Numbered from the stretch's first letter, positions 12,791 through 20,865 are shown. The stretch is DNA of 21,023 nt from JAUWQU01 sp964605095 (GCA_964605095.1 CAZSBS010000056.1:1-21023); one strand, 5' to 3'. Notes: generated by a model from the letters alone, not told the origin. Numbers and translations are program-made.

Positions 12791-14581
12791 ATGCGAGACC
12801 TGGCCGAGAGAATCAGCAACGAATTGCTGCCCCGCGTGCAGCAGCCCGCCCAATACGTGGGCCGGGAGATCAACGCGCGCAACGCCGACGTCCACGCCGC
12901 TGACGTGTCCGTCGTCATGGCTTTCCCGGACGCATACACCATCGGCATCAGCCATCTCGGCTCGCAGATCCTCTACCAGATGCTGAACGACATACCCGAC
13001 GTCGCCTGCGACCGCGTCTACTGCCCCCTGCCGGACGCCGAGGCGGTAATGCGCCAGTTCCAATTGCCGCTGTTCGGCTGGGAGAGCCGCGCCGCTGTGG
13101 CCGACTTCGACGTCGTCGGCTTTTCCCTCGGCTACGAACTCTGCCTGACAAACGTCCTGACCATGCTGGACCTGGCCGGAATCCCCCTTCATTCCGCCGA
13201 CCGCGACGAAGACTGCCCCATCGTCATCGCCGGCGACACCCTGGCAGACACGCCGCAGGCCATGGCCCAGTTCATCGACCTCTTCCTCGTCGGCGACGGC
13301 GAGACGCCGCTGACGGAGTTCGTCCAACTCGTCCGAAAAGCCAAGGCTGCCGGCGCCACGCGCGAGGAAATCCTCCTGGCCGCAGCCAAGACCATTACCG
13401 GCGCGTACGCGCCCCGCTTCTATCGCGAGGTTTCCAACCCCGAAAGCGGAACCATCCTGTCCGCCGTCGAGCCGATCCGCCCGGACGTGCCCGCCGTGAT
13501 CGAACACGCGCGCCTGGCGAGCCTGTCCGAATCCCCAGCCCTGACCGCCCCGCTGTCGCCGCTGGTCGAGGGCGTACACGACCGCGTCGTTATCGAAGTC
13601 ATGCGAGGCTGTCCAAATGGCTGCCGATTCTGCCAGGCGGGCTGCCTCCGCCTGCCGGTGAGATACCGCGGCGTCGATGAAATACTCGCCGCCGCACGCG
13701 CAGCCATCGACGCCACCGGCTACCGCGAGATATCGCTGCTGAGCCTCTCGACGAGCGACTACCCGCACCTCGGGGAACTCCTGACGCGCCTGACCGAGGA
13801 GTTCACACCGCAAAATGTGTCGATCTCCCTGCCGTCGCTCCGCGTCGACAGCCTGCTCCAGCACCTGCCCAGGCTCACCAGCGAGGTCCGAAAGAGCGGC
13901 CTGACTATCGCGGCCGAGGGAGGCAGCGAGCGCATCCGCCGCGCCATCGGCAAGGGCATCACGGAAGAAGACATGGTAAACGGCGTCCGGGCGGCGTTCG
14001 CGGCCGGGTGGAAAAGTGTCAAGGTCTACTTCATGGCGGGCTTCCCCGGCGAGACCGACGCGGACATCGAGGGCATCTTCCACCTCTGCCGCCGGCTCAG
14101 CGACACGCGAAGGGAAGTTGACGGCCAGCGCGGGGCGATCTCGGCCAGCGTTTCCTGGCTGGTGCCCAAGCCGCACACGCCGATGCAGTGGTGCGCGATG
14201 GGCACTATCGAGCGGTTCTTCGAGATCCGCAACACCCTGCGCGACATGAGCCGGCGGTCGTGCGTGTCGTTCAAGTTCCACCGCATCGAGCGGAGCGTCC
14301 TGGAGACGATCATCGTTCGAGGCGACAGCCGGGTCGGGAGGGTCATCGAACGCGCCTGGCGAGCCGGCGCCCGCCTGGACGCATGGAACGAGCACTGGGA
14401 CTGGGAAAAATGGCGGGCCGCGCTGGAGGCCGAGGCCGTCAGCGCCGAAGATTACGCACACAAGCCCCTGCCACTCGATACCCGCCTGCCGTGGTCACAC
14501 ATCGCCGGGCCCAGAACCGACGACTTCCTGCGACAGCAGCATGAGAAGATGATGGCGGCGCTGGAAGAAGAAGGGGATTAA
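12791..14581 (+). CDS. B12-binding-domain radical SAM protein (TIGR03960-like)
   Basis: The 596-residue protein has an N-terminal cobalamin-binding-like Rossmann region: V-V-M-A-F-P-D-A-Y-T-I-G-I-S-H-L-G-S-Q-I-L (41-61), D-V-V-G-F-S-L-G-Y-E-L (107-117), V-I-A-G-D-T (145-150) and L-V-G-D-G-E (166-171). A radical SAM domain follows, with cluster motif E-V-M-R-G-C-P-N-G-C-R-F-C-Q-A-G (C274, C278, C281) and A-A-E-G-G-S-E-R (SAM contact region). The TIM-barrel and the D-A-W-N-E-H-W-D-W-E-K-W segment near the C-terminus are typical of TIGR03960. The product of this family is unknown. It normally sits beside or is fused to a TIGR03936 (DUF2344) protein, often near rng and rplU; none is here. An AAAGGA lies upstream but rather far from ATG 12791. 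Confidence 0.85.
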   Translation: MRDLAERISNELLPRVQQPAQYVGREINARNADVHAADVSVVMAFPDAYTIGISHLGSQILYQMLNDIPDVACDRVYCPLPDAEAVMRQFQLPLFGWESRAAVADFDVVGFSLGYELCLTNVLTMLDLAGIPLHSADRDEDCPIVIAGDTLADTPQAMAQFIDLFLVGDGETPLTEFVQLVRKAKAAGATREEILLAAAKTITGAYAPRFYREVSNPESGTILSAVEPIRPDVPAVIEHARLASLSESPALTAPLSPLVEGVHDRVVIEVMRGCPNGCRFCQAGCLRLPVRYRGVDEILAAARAAIDATGYREISLLSLSTSDYPHLGELLTRLTEEFTPQNVSISLPSLRVDSLLQHLPRLTSEVRKSGLTIAAEGGSERIRRAIGKGITEEDMVNGVRAAFAAGWKSVKVYFMAGFPGETDADIEGIFHLCRRLSDTRREVDGQRGAISASVSWLVPKPHTPMQWCAMGTIERFFEIRNTLRDMSRRSCVSFKFHRIERSVLETIIVRGDSRVGRVIERAWRAGARLDAWNEHWDWEKWRAALEAEAVSAEDYAHKPLPLDTRLPWSHIAGPRTDDFLRQQHEKMMAALEEEGD

Positions 14582-14592
14582 CCGCGGAGGCG

Positions 14593-14790
14593 CAGAGGCA
14601 CAGAGGTTAAAAGCAGCAGCAGCAGAAGAAGAAGAAGAAGAAGAAGAAGAAACAGAAGCTTTTGAGGGGGATTACATGGATTAGAGGATTACATGGATTA
14701 AGAAGAAACATATATATGCTTCTATCCATGTAATCCTCTAATCCATGTAATCCCCATTGAGCATTGAACATTTGGCATTGAGCATTCGGC
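14593..14790. repeat. Long palindromic repeat element, copy 2 (convergent intergenic region)
   Basis: In order: CAGAGGCACAGAG (14593-14605, reverse complement at 4379-4391); a microsatellite tract of AGC units then GAA units (14611-14653); the 22-nt block shared with copy 1 (14655-14676); a left arm (14667-14698) made of GGATTACAT and GGATTAGA units; a loop of 25 nt containing a small inner AGAAG/CTTCT stem; and a right arm (14724-14755) that is the exact 32-nt reverse complement of the left arm. A tail with TTGAGCATT repeated (about 14757-14790) follows. It occupies the 237-bp gap between two convergent genes and contains no ORF of its own. Confidence 0.85.
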
Positions 14791-14818
14791 CGGCGGCGAA
14801 GCCGACGTTCCGTGCCGC

Positions 14819-15805
14819 CTACCACTCTTCGAGCTCGCCGACGATTTCTTCCACCAAATCCTTGATGGTCACGATGCCGACGGGCTTGGCATCTTTCTGC
14901 GCCACAGCCATCATGTTTCGCTCTCGTCGCATGGCGAACAGGGCTTCGGTGACGGCCATGTCGGCCGGGAGCTTCATCGGGGGCGTCATTCGCTCGGCCG
15001 GGGCCGCGACTGGCTCGCCGATAAGCACGTCGTAGACATCGAGTATTCCGACGACGTCGCCGGCATCGCCCAGGACGGGGACTCGGGAGTAGTTGTGCTT
15101 GCGGATCACCCGCATGAGCACCTCGCCCGTTGTGTCGCGGCGGATGCAGATTGCCTTGCGGATGGGCACCATAACGTCGGCGAGGGTCACGTCGGCGATG
15201 TGCATTACGCGGTCGACCATGACTGCCTGCATGTGCGTGAGCACGCCGGAGGCCTGGCCCTCGGCGAACACGTCCCTCAGACGGCTCTCGACCGCGACGG
15301 CGCCCTGACGCCGCCGCACCGGCAGCATCACCACCCACGACGCCGCCCGCATGAAGTACGACAGGCCCGTGGCCTTGAAGACCCAGTCGGCCGCCGCTAT
15401 GGACCAGCCCAGGCTGTACGTCAGCGTCTCTGCCAGGCGGTGGAAGACGGTCTTGGGCACAGTGTCGCCCAGTACGAACAGCAGCAGCGTGCCGGCAACC
15501 AGCGCGTACCACTCGGCCGCGCCGCCCGCCTGGCCGAGGTCGAACATCGCCGTCAGGGCGAACGCGACGGCGTAGCAGGCGATATTGGTGCCGATCAGCA
15601 GCACCGACAGGAGGTTGTTGGGCTTTCTCAGCAGTCGGCGGAGGCGTTGGGCGTCCCGCCCCCCGGCCTCGGCGCGGAGGTCCAGGCGGACCTTGTTCAT
15701 CACGTATATGCCGGTCTCCATCCCGCTGAACAGCGCAGCCAGGCCCGTGGCCACGACCAGCACGATCGGCCAGACGATCCAACCGGGATTTATCGCGGCG
15801 ATCAT
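14819..15805 (-). CDS. CNNM/CorC-like membrane protein with CBS pair, short form
   Basis: The 328-residue protein is the DUF21 (CNNM transmembrane) plus CBS-pair type. It has a first helix with G-L-A-A-L-F-S-G-M-E-T-G-I-Y-V-M-N (21-37), L-S-V-L-L-I-G-T-N-I-A (66-76) and G-D-T-V-P-K-T-V (113-120). Two CBS repeats follow: A-D-V-M-V-P-I ... H-N-Y-S-R-V-P-V (209-244) and V-T-I-K-D-L-V-E-E-I-V-G-E-L (312-325). It ends there and lacks the C-terminal CorC_HlyC domain of its neighbour. Family members are linked to Mg2+/Co2+ export or homeostasis; the substrate here is not known. ATG 15805 overlaps the upstream gene's stop by 4 nt. The frame upstream to 15997 is a shadow of that gene. Confidence 0.85.
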   Translation of the reverse strand: MIAAINPGWIVWPIVLVVATGLAALFSGMETGIYVMNKVRLDLRAEAGGRDAQRLRRLLRKPNNLLSVLLIGTNIACYAVAFALTAMFDLGQAGGAAEWYALVAGTLLLFVLGDTVPKTVFHRLAETLTYSLGWSIAAADWVFKATGLSYFMRAASWVVMLPVRRRQGAVAVESRLRDVFAEGQASGVLTHMQAVMVDRVMHIADVTLADVMVPIRKAICIRRDTTGEVLMRVIRKHNYSRVPVLGDAGDVVGILDVYDVLIGEPVAAPAERMTPPMKLPADMAVTEALFAMRRERNMMAVAQKDAKPVGIVTIKDLVEEIVGELEEW

Positions 15806-17079
15806 TCGCCCTCCTCCCGCAGGTGTACCTCGATCTTGCCGATGCGTCTTCGCCTCATCGAGACGACGGTGAACTTCAGGTTGCGGTACGTGGCGGCGTC
15901 GCCGGCGGCTGGTATGCGGCCAAGCAGATACGTCACGAACCCCCCGACCGAGCTTATTCGCCGGCCCCGCAGGTCGATGTCGAACGCGTCGGCCCATTCG
16001 TGGATCGCCAGGTCGCCGTCGATGACGTAGTGGCCGGGCGAGACCTTCTCCACCAGCGGCCCGGCGTGTTCGTGGCGGTCGGGTATGTCGCCGACGATCT
16101 CCTCCAGCACGTCCTCCAGCGTGACAAGCCCGGCCGTGCCGCCGTACTCGTCCACCACGATCGCCATCTGCTCCCCCCGCACGCGAAGCTGGAGCAGCGT
16201 TCTCTCCACGTCGGCGGCCTCGGGCACGAACGGCACCTTGACCACCAGGTCACGCAGGGGCGTCTCGGGCTCGAACAGCACGAGTTTGGCGGGAATCACG
16301 CCGAGGATATTGTCAACGTTCCGCTCGTAGACGGGGATGCGGCGCAGACGGGTCCGCGAGAGCAGCTTGACCAGCCCGGCCCGCGGGCCGTCAACGTCGT
16401 AAGAGATCATGTCCACCCGCGGCACCATTATGTCGCGGACGCGGAGATCCGCCAGCTCGACGATCTCCTGGAGCAGGACGTTCACCTGGCGGTCTAGCGT
16501 GCCCCGCCTGGCCGAAAGGTCCAGCAAGGCCGCCAACTCGTCGCTGTTGATGTCCGAGCCGCCCGCACGCACCGGCGCTAAGATCCGCACCAGCGGACCC
16601 ACCAGCGCCGCCTGCAGCAGCCGGATAATGCCCGAAAACGCCCGGCGAAGCACCGTCAGTGGCGCCGCGGCTGTAACTGCCCACCGCTCAGCCACGAGCA
16701 TCGCCACCATCTTAGGCACGACCTCGCCGGTGAGAATGAGCACCAGCAGCGGCCCCAGCGACGCGGCAGCCAGAACCCAGGCACCAACGCCGTGCAGGCG
16801 TTGAAGGTCCAGCACGATGACCGCCGCAATGGATGAATAGGCCACGTTGACCAGCAGGTTGCCCAGCAGCAGCGTGTGAAGGATCTGCGCCGGGTGGGCC
16901 ATCAGCGAACCGACCATCTGCCCGCCCCGCCCGCCGCGGCGAAGGCGGAACATCTGACCCGGCGAAAGGCTGAACAGGGCCGTCTCCGAGCCGCTGAAGA
17001 ACGCCGAAAACGACAACAGCACCGCCATCAGGGCAAGATGCCCGGCACGGGCGGCGAAAAAGTCGCTCAACGTGGGCAT
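15802..17079 (-). CDS. CNNM/CorC-like membrane protein with CBS pair and CorC_HlyC domain
   Basis: The 425-residue inner-membrane protein has the complete hemolysin-like architecture. DUF21 membrane domain (about 1-190): F-S-A-F-F-S-G-S-E-T-A-L-F-S-L (24-38), L-L-L-G-N-L-L-V-N (70-78) and T-G-E-V-V-P-K (117-123). CBS 1: V-R-D-I-M-V-P-R-V-D (214-223) to R-R-I-P-V-Y (246-251). CBS 2: A-I-V-V-D-E-Y-G-G-T-A-G-L-V-T-L-E-D-V-L-E-E-I-V-G-D-I (306-332). C-terminal CorC_HlyC domain: about 345-422. Likely role: divalent cation (Mg2+/Co2+) efflux or sensing. The ATG at 17079 shares its A with the upstream stop (TGATG), so it is coupled to the MBL-fold gene; GTG 17088 is less likely. Confidence 0.9.
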   Translation of the reverse strand: MPTLSDFFAARAGHLALMAVLLSFSAFFSGSETALFSLSPGQMFRLRRGGRGGQMVGSLMAHPAQILHTLLLGNLLVNVAYSSIAAVIVLDLQRLHGVGAWVLAAASLGPLLVLILTGEVVPKMVAMLVAERWAVTAAAPLTVLRRAFSGIIRLLQAALVGPLVRILAPVRAGGSDINSDELAALLDLSARRGTLDRQVNVLLQEIVELADLRVRDIMVPRVDMISYDVDGPRAGLVKLLSRTRLRRIPVYERNVDNILGVIPAKLVLFEPETPLRDLVVKVPFVPEAADVERTLLQLRVRGEQMAIVVDEYGGTAGLVTLEDVLEEIVGDIPDRHEHAGPLVEKVSPGHYVIDGDLAIHEWADAFDIDLRGRRISSVGGFVTYLLGRIPAAGDAATYRNLKFTVVSMRRRRIGKIEVHLREEGE

Positions 17080-17759
17080 CAGACCCACCGCCGCAGCGGA
17101 ATAAACACGTTGTCATGGCCTGGAACGATCACTTCGGCAAGCTCCAGCACGTCCCGGAGGGTACCCAGGGCATTCTCGCGGTCATCGCAACCTTCCCACA
17201 CCTGGCCCATCGCGAAGTGCTCGGCCGTCAGGACGGCGTCGCCCGCGATCACGATGCTCATCGTCGGCGGAGTCAGCAGCAGGGCCGCCGAGCCGGCGGT
17301 CGCCCCGGCCATCGGATAGACCGTAACCTGCTCGGTGAACTTCTCCGGGGCCGGGCGGAAACTCTCCAGCAGTTTCAGGTCCGCCTCGATCTGCCCGGCG
17401 TCGGTCGGATCTATGCGCTCCGCCGAGTCCAGCAGGGCCGCCAGCTTCGCCCGGTGTGCGTCGATCTCGTCCTTGTAGGCCCACCACTTGGCTTCCGGCA
17501 GCGCCAGTATGCTCCGCCTATGCACCGGGCGAAGCGTCGTGCAGAACACGTCCGTCACGTCGGAGAGCTGCTTGCCCGTCCGCTCGTTGAACACCGGCCC
17601 CAACGCCTGGGCGGGCAGCGACGGGTCCACAAGTATGATCTTGCCCTCGTCGAAGACCGCCGTGGTCGTCGCGTGGCTGCTGCGCACCGCCGCCGACTCC
17701 CCCCACAGACGATTCCTCGACAATGCACCAATGCTGATAACCGAATACTCGACCGACAT
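17079..17759 (-). CDS. Metallo-beta-lactamase-fold protein with degenerate metal site
   Basis: The 226-residue protein has the outline of an MBL-fold hydrolase: S-S-H-A-T-T-T-A-V-F-D-E-G-K-I-I-L-V-D-P-S-L (27-48), V-T-D-V-F-C-T-T (68-75), L-P-E-A-K-W-W (87-93), Y-P-M-A-G-A-T-A-G-S-A-A-L (148-160), I-V-I-A-G-D-A-V (169-176) and V-I-V-P-G-H-D-N (210-217). The H-x-H-x-D-H motif is absent: the site after C-T-T reads L-R-P-V-H-R-R. The usual G-H-T-x-G-S is G-A-T-A-G-S. Only D173 and H215 of the metal ligands remain, so hydrolase activity is doubtful. ATG 17759 follows AAGGAAGG; the open frame further upstream is non-coding repeat DNA. It is the first gene of a coupled trio with two CNNM genes. Confidence 0.75.
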   Translation of the reverse strand: MSVEYSVISIGALSRNRLWGESAAVRSSHATTTAVFDEGKIILVDPSLPAQALGPVFNERTGKQLSDVTDVFCTTLRPVHRRSILALPEAKWWAYKDEIDAHRAKLAALLDSAERIDPTDAGQIEADLKLLESFRPAPEKFTEQVTVYPMAGATAGSAALLLTPPTMSIVIAGDAVLTAEHFAMGQVWEGCDDRENALGTLRDVLELAEVIVPGHDNVFIPLRRWV

Positions 17760-17787
17760 AGGCACCTTCCTTCCTTGCACGGATAAC

Positions 17788-17793
17788 CTTATA
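17788..17793 (-). promoter_or_regulatory. Possible -10 element for the MBL-CNNM operon
   Basis: TATAAG on the minus strand, about 28 nt before ATG 17759. No convincing -35 at 16-18 nt is visible, so this is only a candidate. Confidence 0.3.
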
Positions 17794-18072
17794 CCATCGC
17801 GCGGCAAGGCACAATCGTCCAGGATCAGAACGACGGAACACGGAACCGGGAACCCGGAGACTTGACACCGGGAACCATGGAGCCTTCTTCTTATAGCCCC
17901 GTTTACGGGGCTCAAGCAAAGACTGGAATCGGGAATGCCTTCCGGGCCTGGAAGACAGATGATTGCCGTCGCGCTGAATTATCGGACAACCTTGGACACC
18001 CGGTTCCACCATCGGGCTGTTCCCGACTCCCGGCTACCCGGCTTCGCCTGCAGCTACGCCGTGGCAAGTCGG
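17794..18072. other. Gene-free spacer with decayed repeats and a hairpin
   Basis: No credible gene. It contains a degenerate GGAACCGGG/GGAACCC direct-repeat patch (about 17835-17875), a perfect 7-bp hairpin AGCCCCG-TTTA-CGGGGCT (17895-17912), and a patch where GGCTACCCGGCTTCGCC and GGCTACCG-like motifs recur (about 18025-18085). The hairpin has no T-run on either strand. These resemble worn dispersed repeats rather than regulatory sites. Confidence 0.5.
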
Positions 18073-20586
18073 CTACCGTTGTGTCACAACCGCAACGTCG
18101 CCCCGGCCAAAGCTAACCCGGATGTACCCGTTCATGCAGGTGAGGTAGTATTGGCGCCGGGCGTCGAGCGATCCGTAGAACTCCTTCGCCGGCGTTCCGC
18201 CTTTGAGCGTTCCGGCCGGGCGGGCCGGGCTGCTGACGACGACCACCTTGGGCGCAACCGCCGCCACAAAGGCCGGCAGCGTCGCCCGCCAGTTGCCGTG
18301 GTGCGGCAGGATGAGCACGTCGGCGCGGATCTTTCCCGGCTGGGCGATCAGAGCGGCCTGGGCGATATCCGAGATGTCGCCCGGCAGCAGCACGGTCTGG
18401 CCGTCGCAGCGGACGCGGAAAACCAGCGAGCGGTCATTTACCTCCATGTCGGGCCGCCCCGGCGGCGGCCAGAGCACTTCCACGTCCGTCCGCTCATCGA
18501 GATGGATGACCTCGCCCGGTTTCTCGCGGTGTACAACCGAGCCGCGACGCGCCAGCCGGGCCATCAGGTCCAGCGCCTCGGGGCCGCTGGCTGGGTCGCC
18601 GACGCGCCCGAAGTAATCGTTGAGGTACACCTCGCCGGCCCCGCCGCTGTCAACCAGGGCGGGCAAGGCGTTGAAGTGGTCGGAGTTGGCATGGCTTACG
18701 GCCACGGCCGACGGCATCGGCAGGCGCTCGTGGCGGATGAACGGCAGGAGTATCTCCCGGCCGGCGTCGCTACGGCCGAGGCTGCCGGCGTCGAAGATGA
18801 CCGTCCGCCCGCCGGGCGCTCGCAAAACAATGCAGTTTCCCGCCCCCACGGCCAGCACGTGCAGTTCCGCGACGTTCGGTGCGGCCGCGGGCCATTGGGT
18901 AAAGACAGTCACGCCCACAAGGCACGCCGCGGCGCCCGCCGCCCACGCCCGCCCGAGCCACAGACGCCGGTGGATGATGACCAGCACGATCGCGGCGTAC
19001 GCGGCCAGGACCCACAGCGGCCCGACCGGCCTGAGATCGACGGACAGGCCGGGCAGCACGGCGACGGCCTCGACAATGCGCGCCATCACATCGGCGACGC
19101 CGGCGCCGGCCGAGATTAGCGCGTGGGCAAGGTTCGGCGCCCACGCCAGCGCCAGGCCCAGGTATCCGCACACCAGGGCCGCGGTGACCAGCGGCGCGAT
19201 CGCCAACGTCAGCGGCGCGCCGCAGACGCTTACCATTCCGAAGTGATACGCCGCCAGCGGCACCGACACCAGCCAGGCCAGGATCGAGATCGTCACCGCG
19301 CCGATCGCCAGGTCCGCCCCCGTGTGGGCCAGCCAGCGACGGACACGCTGCTCGTCGCGGTAAACGCGCAGCCCGCGAATACGCAGGTACCGCCCGAACA
19401 GCAGTTCGCGCATCGGCCGCTGAAACAGTATCAGCCCCGCGACGGTCGCGAAGCTGAGCTGGAAGCCCGGCTGAAATATATCAGCCGGGTCGGCTGCCAG
19501 CAGCACCACCGCCGCCAAAGTCAGGGCGTTGAGCGACGAGCCGGGGCGATGCACGATGGCGCCGACGCACAGCGCCGCGGCCATGATCGCGCTTCGCAGC
19601 AGCGGCGACCGCGGCTCGGCCAGGAGCAGATACCCCGCCAGGCACACCAGCGCCACCCCGGCCGCCTGCCGACGCCCAAGCGTGCCGACGCGGCAAAGCA
19701 GGTAGATGAAGCCCAGGAATATGCCCAGGTGCATGCCGGATATGCTCAGCAGGTGCGCCACGCCCGCGCGGGCCATCGAGTCCTGGAGGCCCAGCAGCGA
19801 GGGGTCGCGCCGGCCCAGCACCAGCGCCTCCAGCACCAGTTCCGCACGGGATCCGCCCAGCCCCGCCAACCGCTCGCGGGCCCAGCGCCCCGCGCCGTCA
19901 CGCACGCGCTGAAACCACGAGCCCGAGCTCTCGGCAAGCACGGTCACCGCCGACGCGGCCGGAACGCGAAACCGCACCAGCCGACCACTGAGCCTGGCAA
20001 GTTCGGCCGGGTCGCGCTGGCCGGGGTTGTCGGCCGGCGGCACCCGGCTGATCCACCCCGCCAGTTCCACCCGCTGACCGCGGGCGATGCGATTGTCCGC
20101 CTCGAGCACCGTTACCTGTGCCAGGCCCTGCACAGACCGCCACCGATCCGCGACGAGGATTTCCTCAGCCGCAACGTCGAATGAAGTTACCGGCGCACGA
20201 GCGTAGCCTGCCTCGACCGCGGAACTGTGCGTCGCCGGCGAGTCGGCAACCCGCCCGCGAATGCTGGCAATCGTGCGCCCCTGCCCGGCATAGGTCACGA
20301 TGTGGTCGTCCGGCAGCCGATACCACGCAACGCGGAAGTGGATGGCCCCCAGCGCAATCACGGCCAGCATAAGCGCCACGACCGCCAGGCGAGTGAATCG
20401 CCTCAGCATCAGGGCCGCCGCGGCAGCCCCGGCCAGGCCAGCCCAGAGGGCCCATGCCGGCGTGTCGATCGGCACGTACCGCCCGGCGACTATTCCCGCC
20501 ATCAGCGCCGCCGCCAACGGCAGAAGCGGCGCCCGCATGGCTGGCGGCTGATCCGCGGGCAGCGAGTCTGAAAATCCATCGGCCAT
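18073..20586 (-). CDS. comEC: ComEC/Rec2 DNA-uptake channel protein
   Basis: This inner-membrane protein transports single-stranded DNA into the cytoplasm during natural transformation. The 837-residue protein has the full three-part layout: N-terminal helices and a DUF4131-type OB-like region (about 20-215), the Competence-domain membrane core with A-H-L-L-S-I-S-G-M-H-L-G-I-F (277-290), F-Q-L-S-F-A-T-V-A-G (375-384) and many further helices to about 545, then a C-terminal MBL-like domain (about 573-837). In the MBL domain, V-F-D-A-G-type T-V-I-F-D-A-G-S, S-H-A-N-S-D-H-F (631-638), L-L-P-G-D-I-S and I-L-P-H-H-G-N are visible, so most metal-site residues are kept but the second His of H-x-H-x-D-H is Asn. 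ATG 20586 has no clear ribosome site; ATG 20538 is an alternative. No other com genes are nearby. Confidence 0.93.
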   Translation of the reverse strand: MADGFSDSLPADQPPAMRAPLLPLAAALMAGIVAGRYVPIDTPAWALWAGLAGAAAAALMLRRFTRLAVVALMLAVIALGAIHFRVAWYRLPDDHIVTYAGQGRTIASIRGRVADSPATHSSAVEAGYARAPVTSFDVAAEEILVADRWRSVQGLAQVTVLEADNRIARGQRVELAGWISRVPPADNPGQRDPAELARLSGRLVRFRVPAASAVTVLAESSGSWFQRVRDGAGRWARERLAGLGGSRAELVLEALVLGRRDPSLLGLQDSMARAGVAHLLSISGMHLGIFLGFIYLLCRVGTLGRRQAAGVALVCLAGYLLLAEPRSPLLRSAIMAAALCVGAIVHRPGSSLNALTLAAVVLLAADPADIFQPGFQLSFATVAGLILFQRPMRELLFGRYLRIRGLRVYRDEQRVRRWLAHTGADLAIGAVTISILAWLVSVPLAAYHFGMVSVCGAPLTLAIAPLVTAALVCGYLGLALAWAPNLAHALISAGAGVADVMARIVEAVAVLPGLSVDLRPVGPLWVLAAYAAIVLVIIHRRLWLGRAWAAGAAACLVGVTVFTQWPAAAPNVAELHVLAVGAGNCIVLRAPGGRTVIFDAGSLGRSDAGREILLPFIRHERLPMPSAVAVSHANSDHFNALPALVDSGGAGEVYLNDYFGRVGDPASGPEALDLMARLARRGSVVHREKPGEVIHLDERTDVEVLWPPPGRPDMEVNDRSLVFRVRCDGQTVLLPGDISDIAQAALIAQPGKIRADVLILPHHGNWRATLPAFVAAVAPKVVVVSSPARPAGTLKGGTPAKEFYGSLDARRQYYLTCMNGYIRVSFGRGDVAVVTQR

Positions 20587-20610
20587 GGACGCGGATTGTA
20601 GGGGCGCCCG

Positions 20611-20826
20611 GTGAGGCTGGCCAGAAGGTACTTTGCGGTATTTTCGCCACGCCCTGTAGACGCCGCCGCATCCGAGAACCTTAAGAAGCTCGACAAGAAC
20701 GGTGACGGCAAGATCGACCGCATGGAACTTCGCCCGCCGCGCCCGGAAGGCCAGAAGGATGGCCAGAGGCCGCGAGCCGGCCAGGGCGCACAGGTCGGCA
20801 AACCCGACCCGTCCGGCGGGTCCATC
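20611..20826 (+). pseudogene. EF-hand protein fragment
   Basis: The frame from GTG 20611 encodes a canonical 12-residue calcium-binding EF-hand loop, D-K-N-G-D-G-K-I-D-R-M-E (20692-20727), preceded by N-L-K-K-L and followed by a Pro/Gly/Gln-rich tail (R-P-P-R-P-E-G-Q-K-D-G), as in exported EF-hand proteins of Planctomycetota. There is no signal peptide, no ribosome site and no second loop, and the frame stays open past any plausible end into the tRNA at 20984. It is best read as a truncated remnant. The end given is where resemblance fades; the sequence from there to 20983 holds no recognisable gene. Confidence 0.4.
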
Positions 20827-20865
20827 CCATCAGGTGAACCCGACCACAAAACGCTCCGTGCATGC

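Noticed and set aside
12604..12948. N-terminal extension of yjbQ to 12948
   Set aside because: The family N-terminus begins at ATG 12603, and the extension overlaps the divergent radical SAM gene and the hairpin repeat.
12767..14461. A 564-codon open frame on the minus strand opposite the radical SAM gene
   Set aside because: The opposite strand encodes a full radical SAM protein with its cluster motif; this frame is its shadow.
14607..15782. A long minus-strand frame running through the GAA tract
   Set aside because: Its C-terminal poly-Phe comes from the microsatellite, and the rest overlaps the CNNM gene in another frame.
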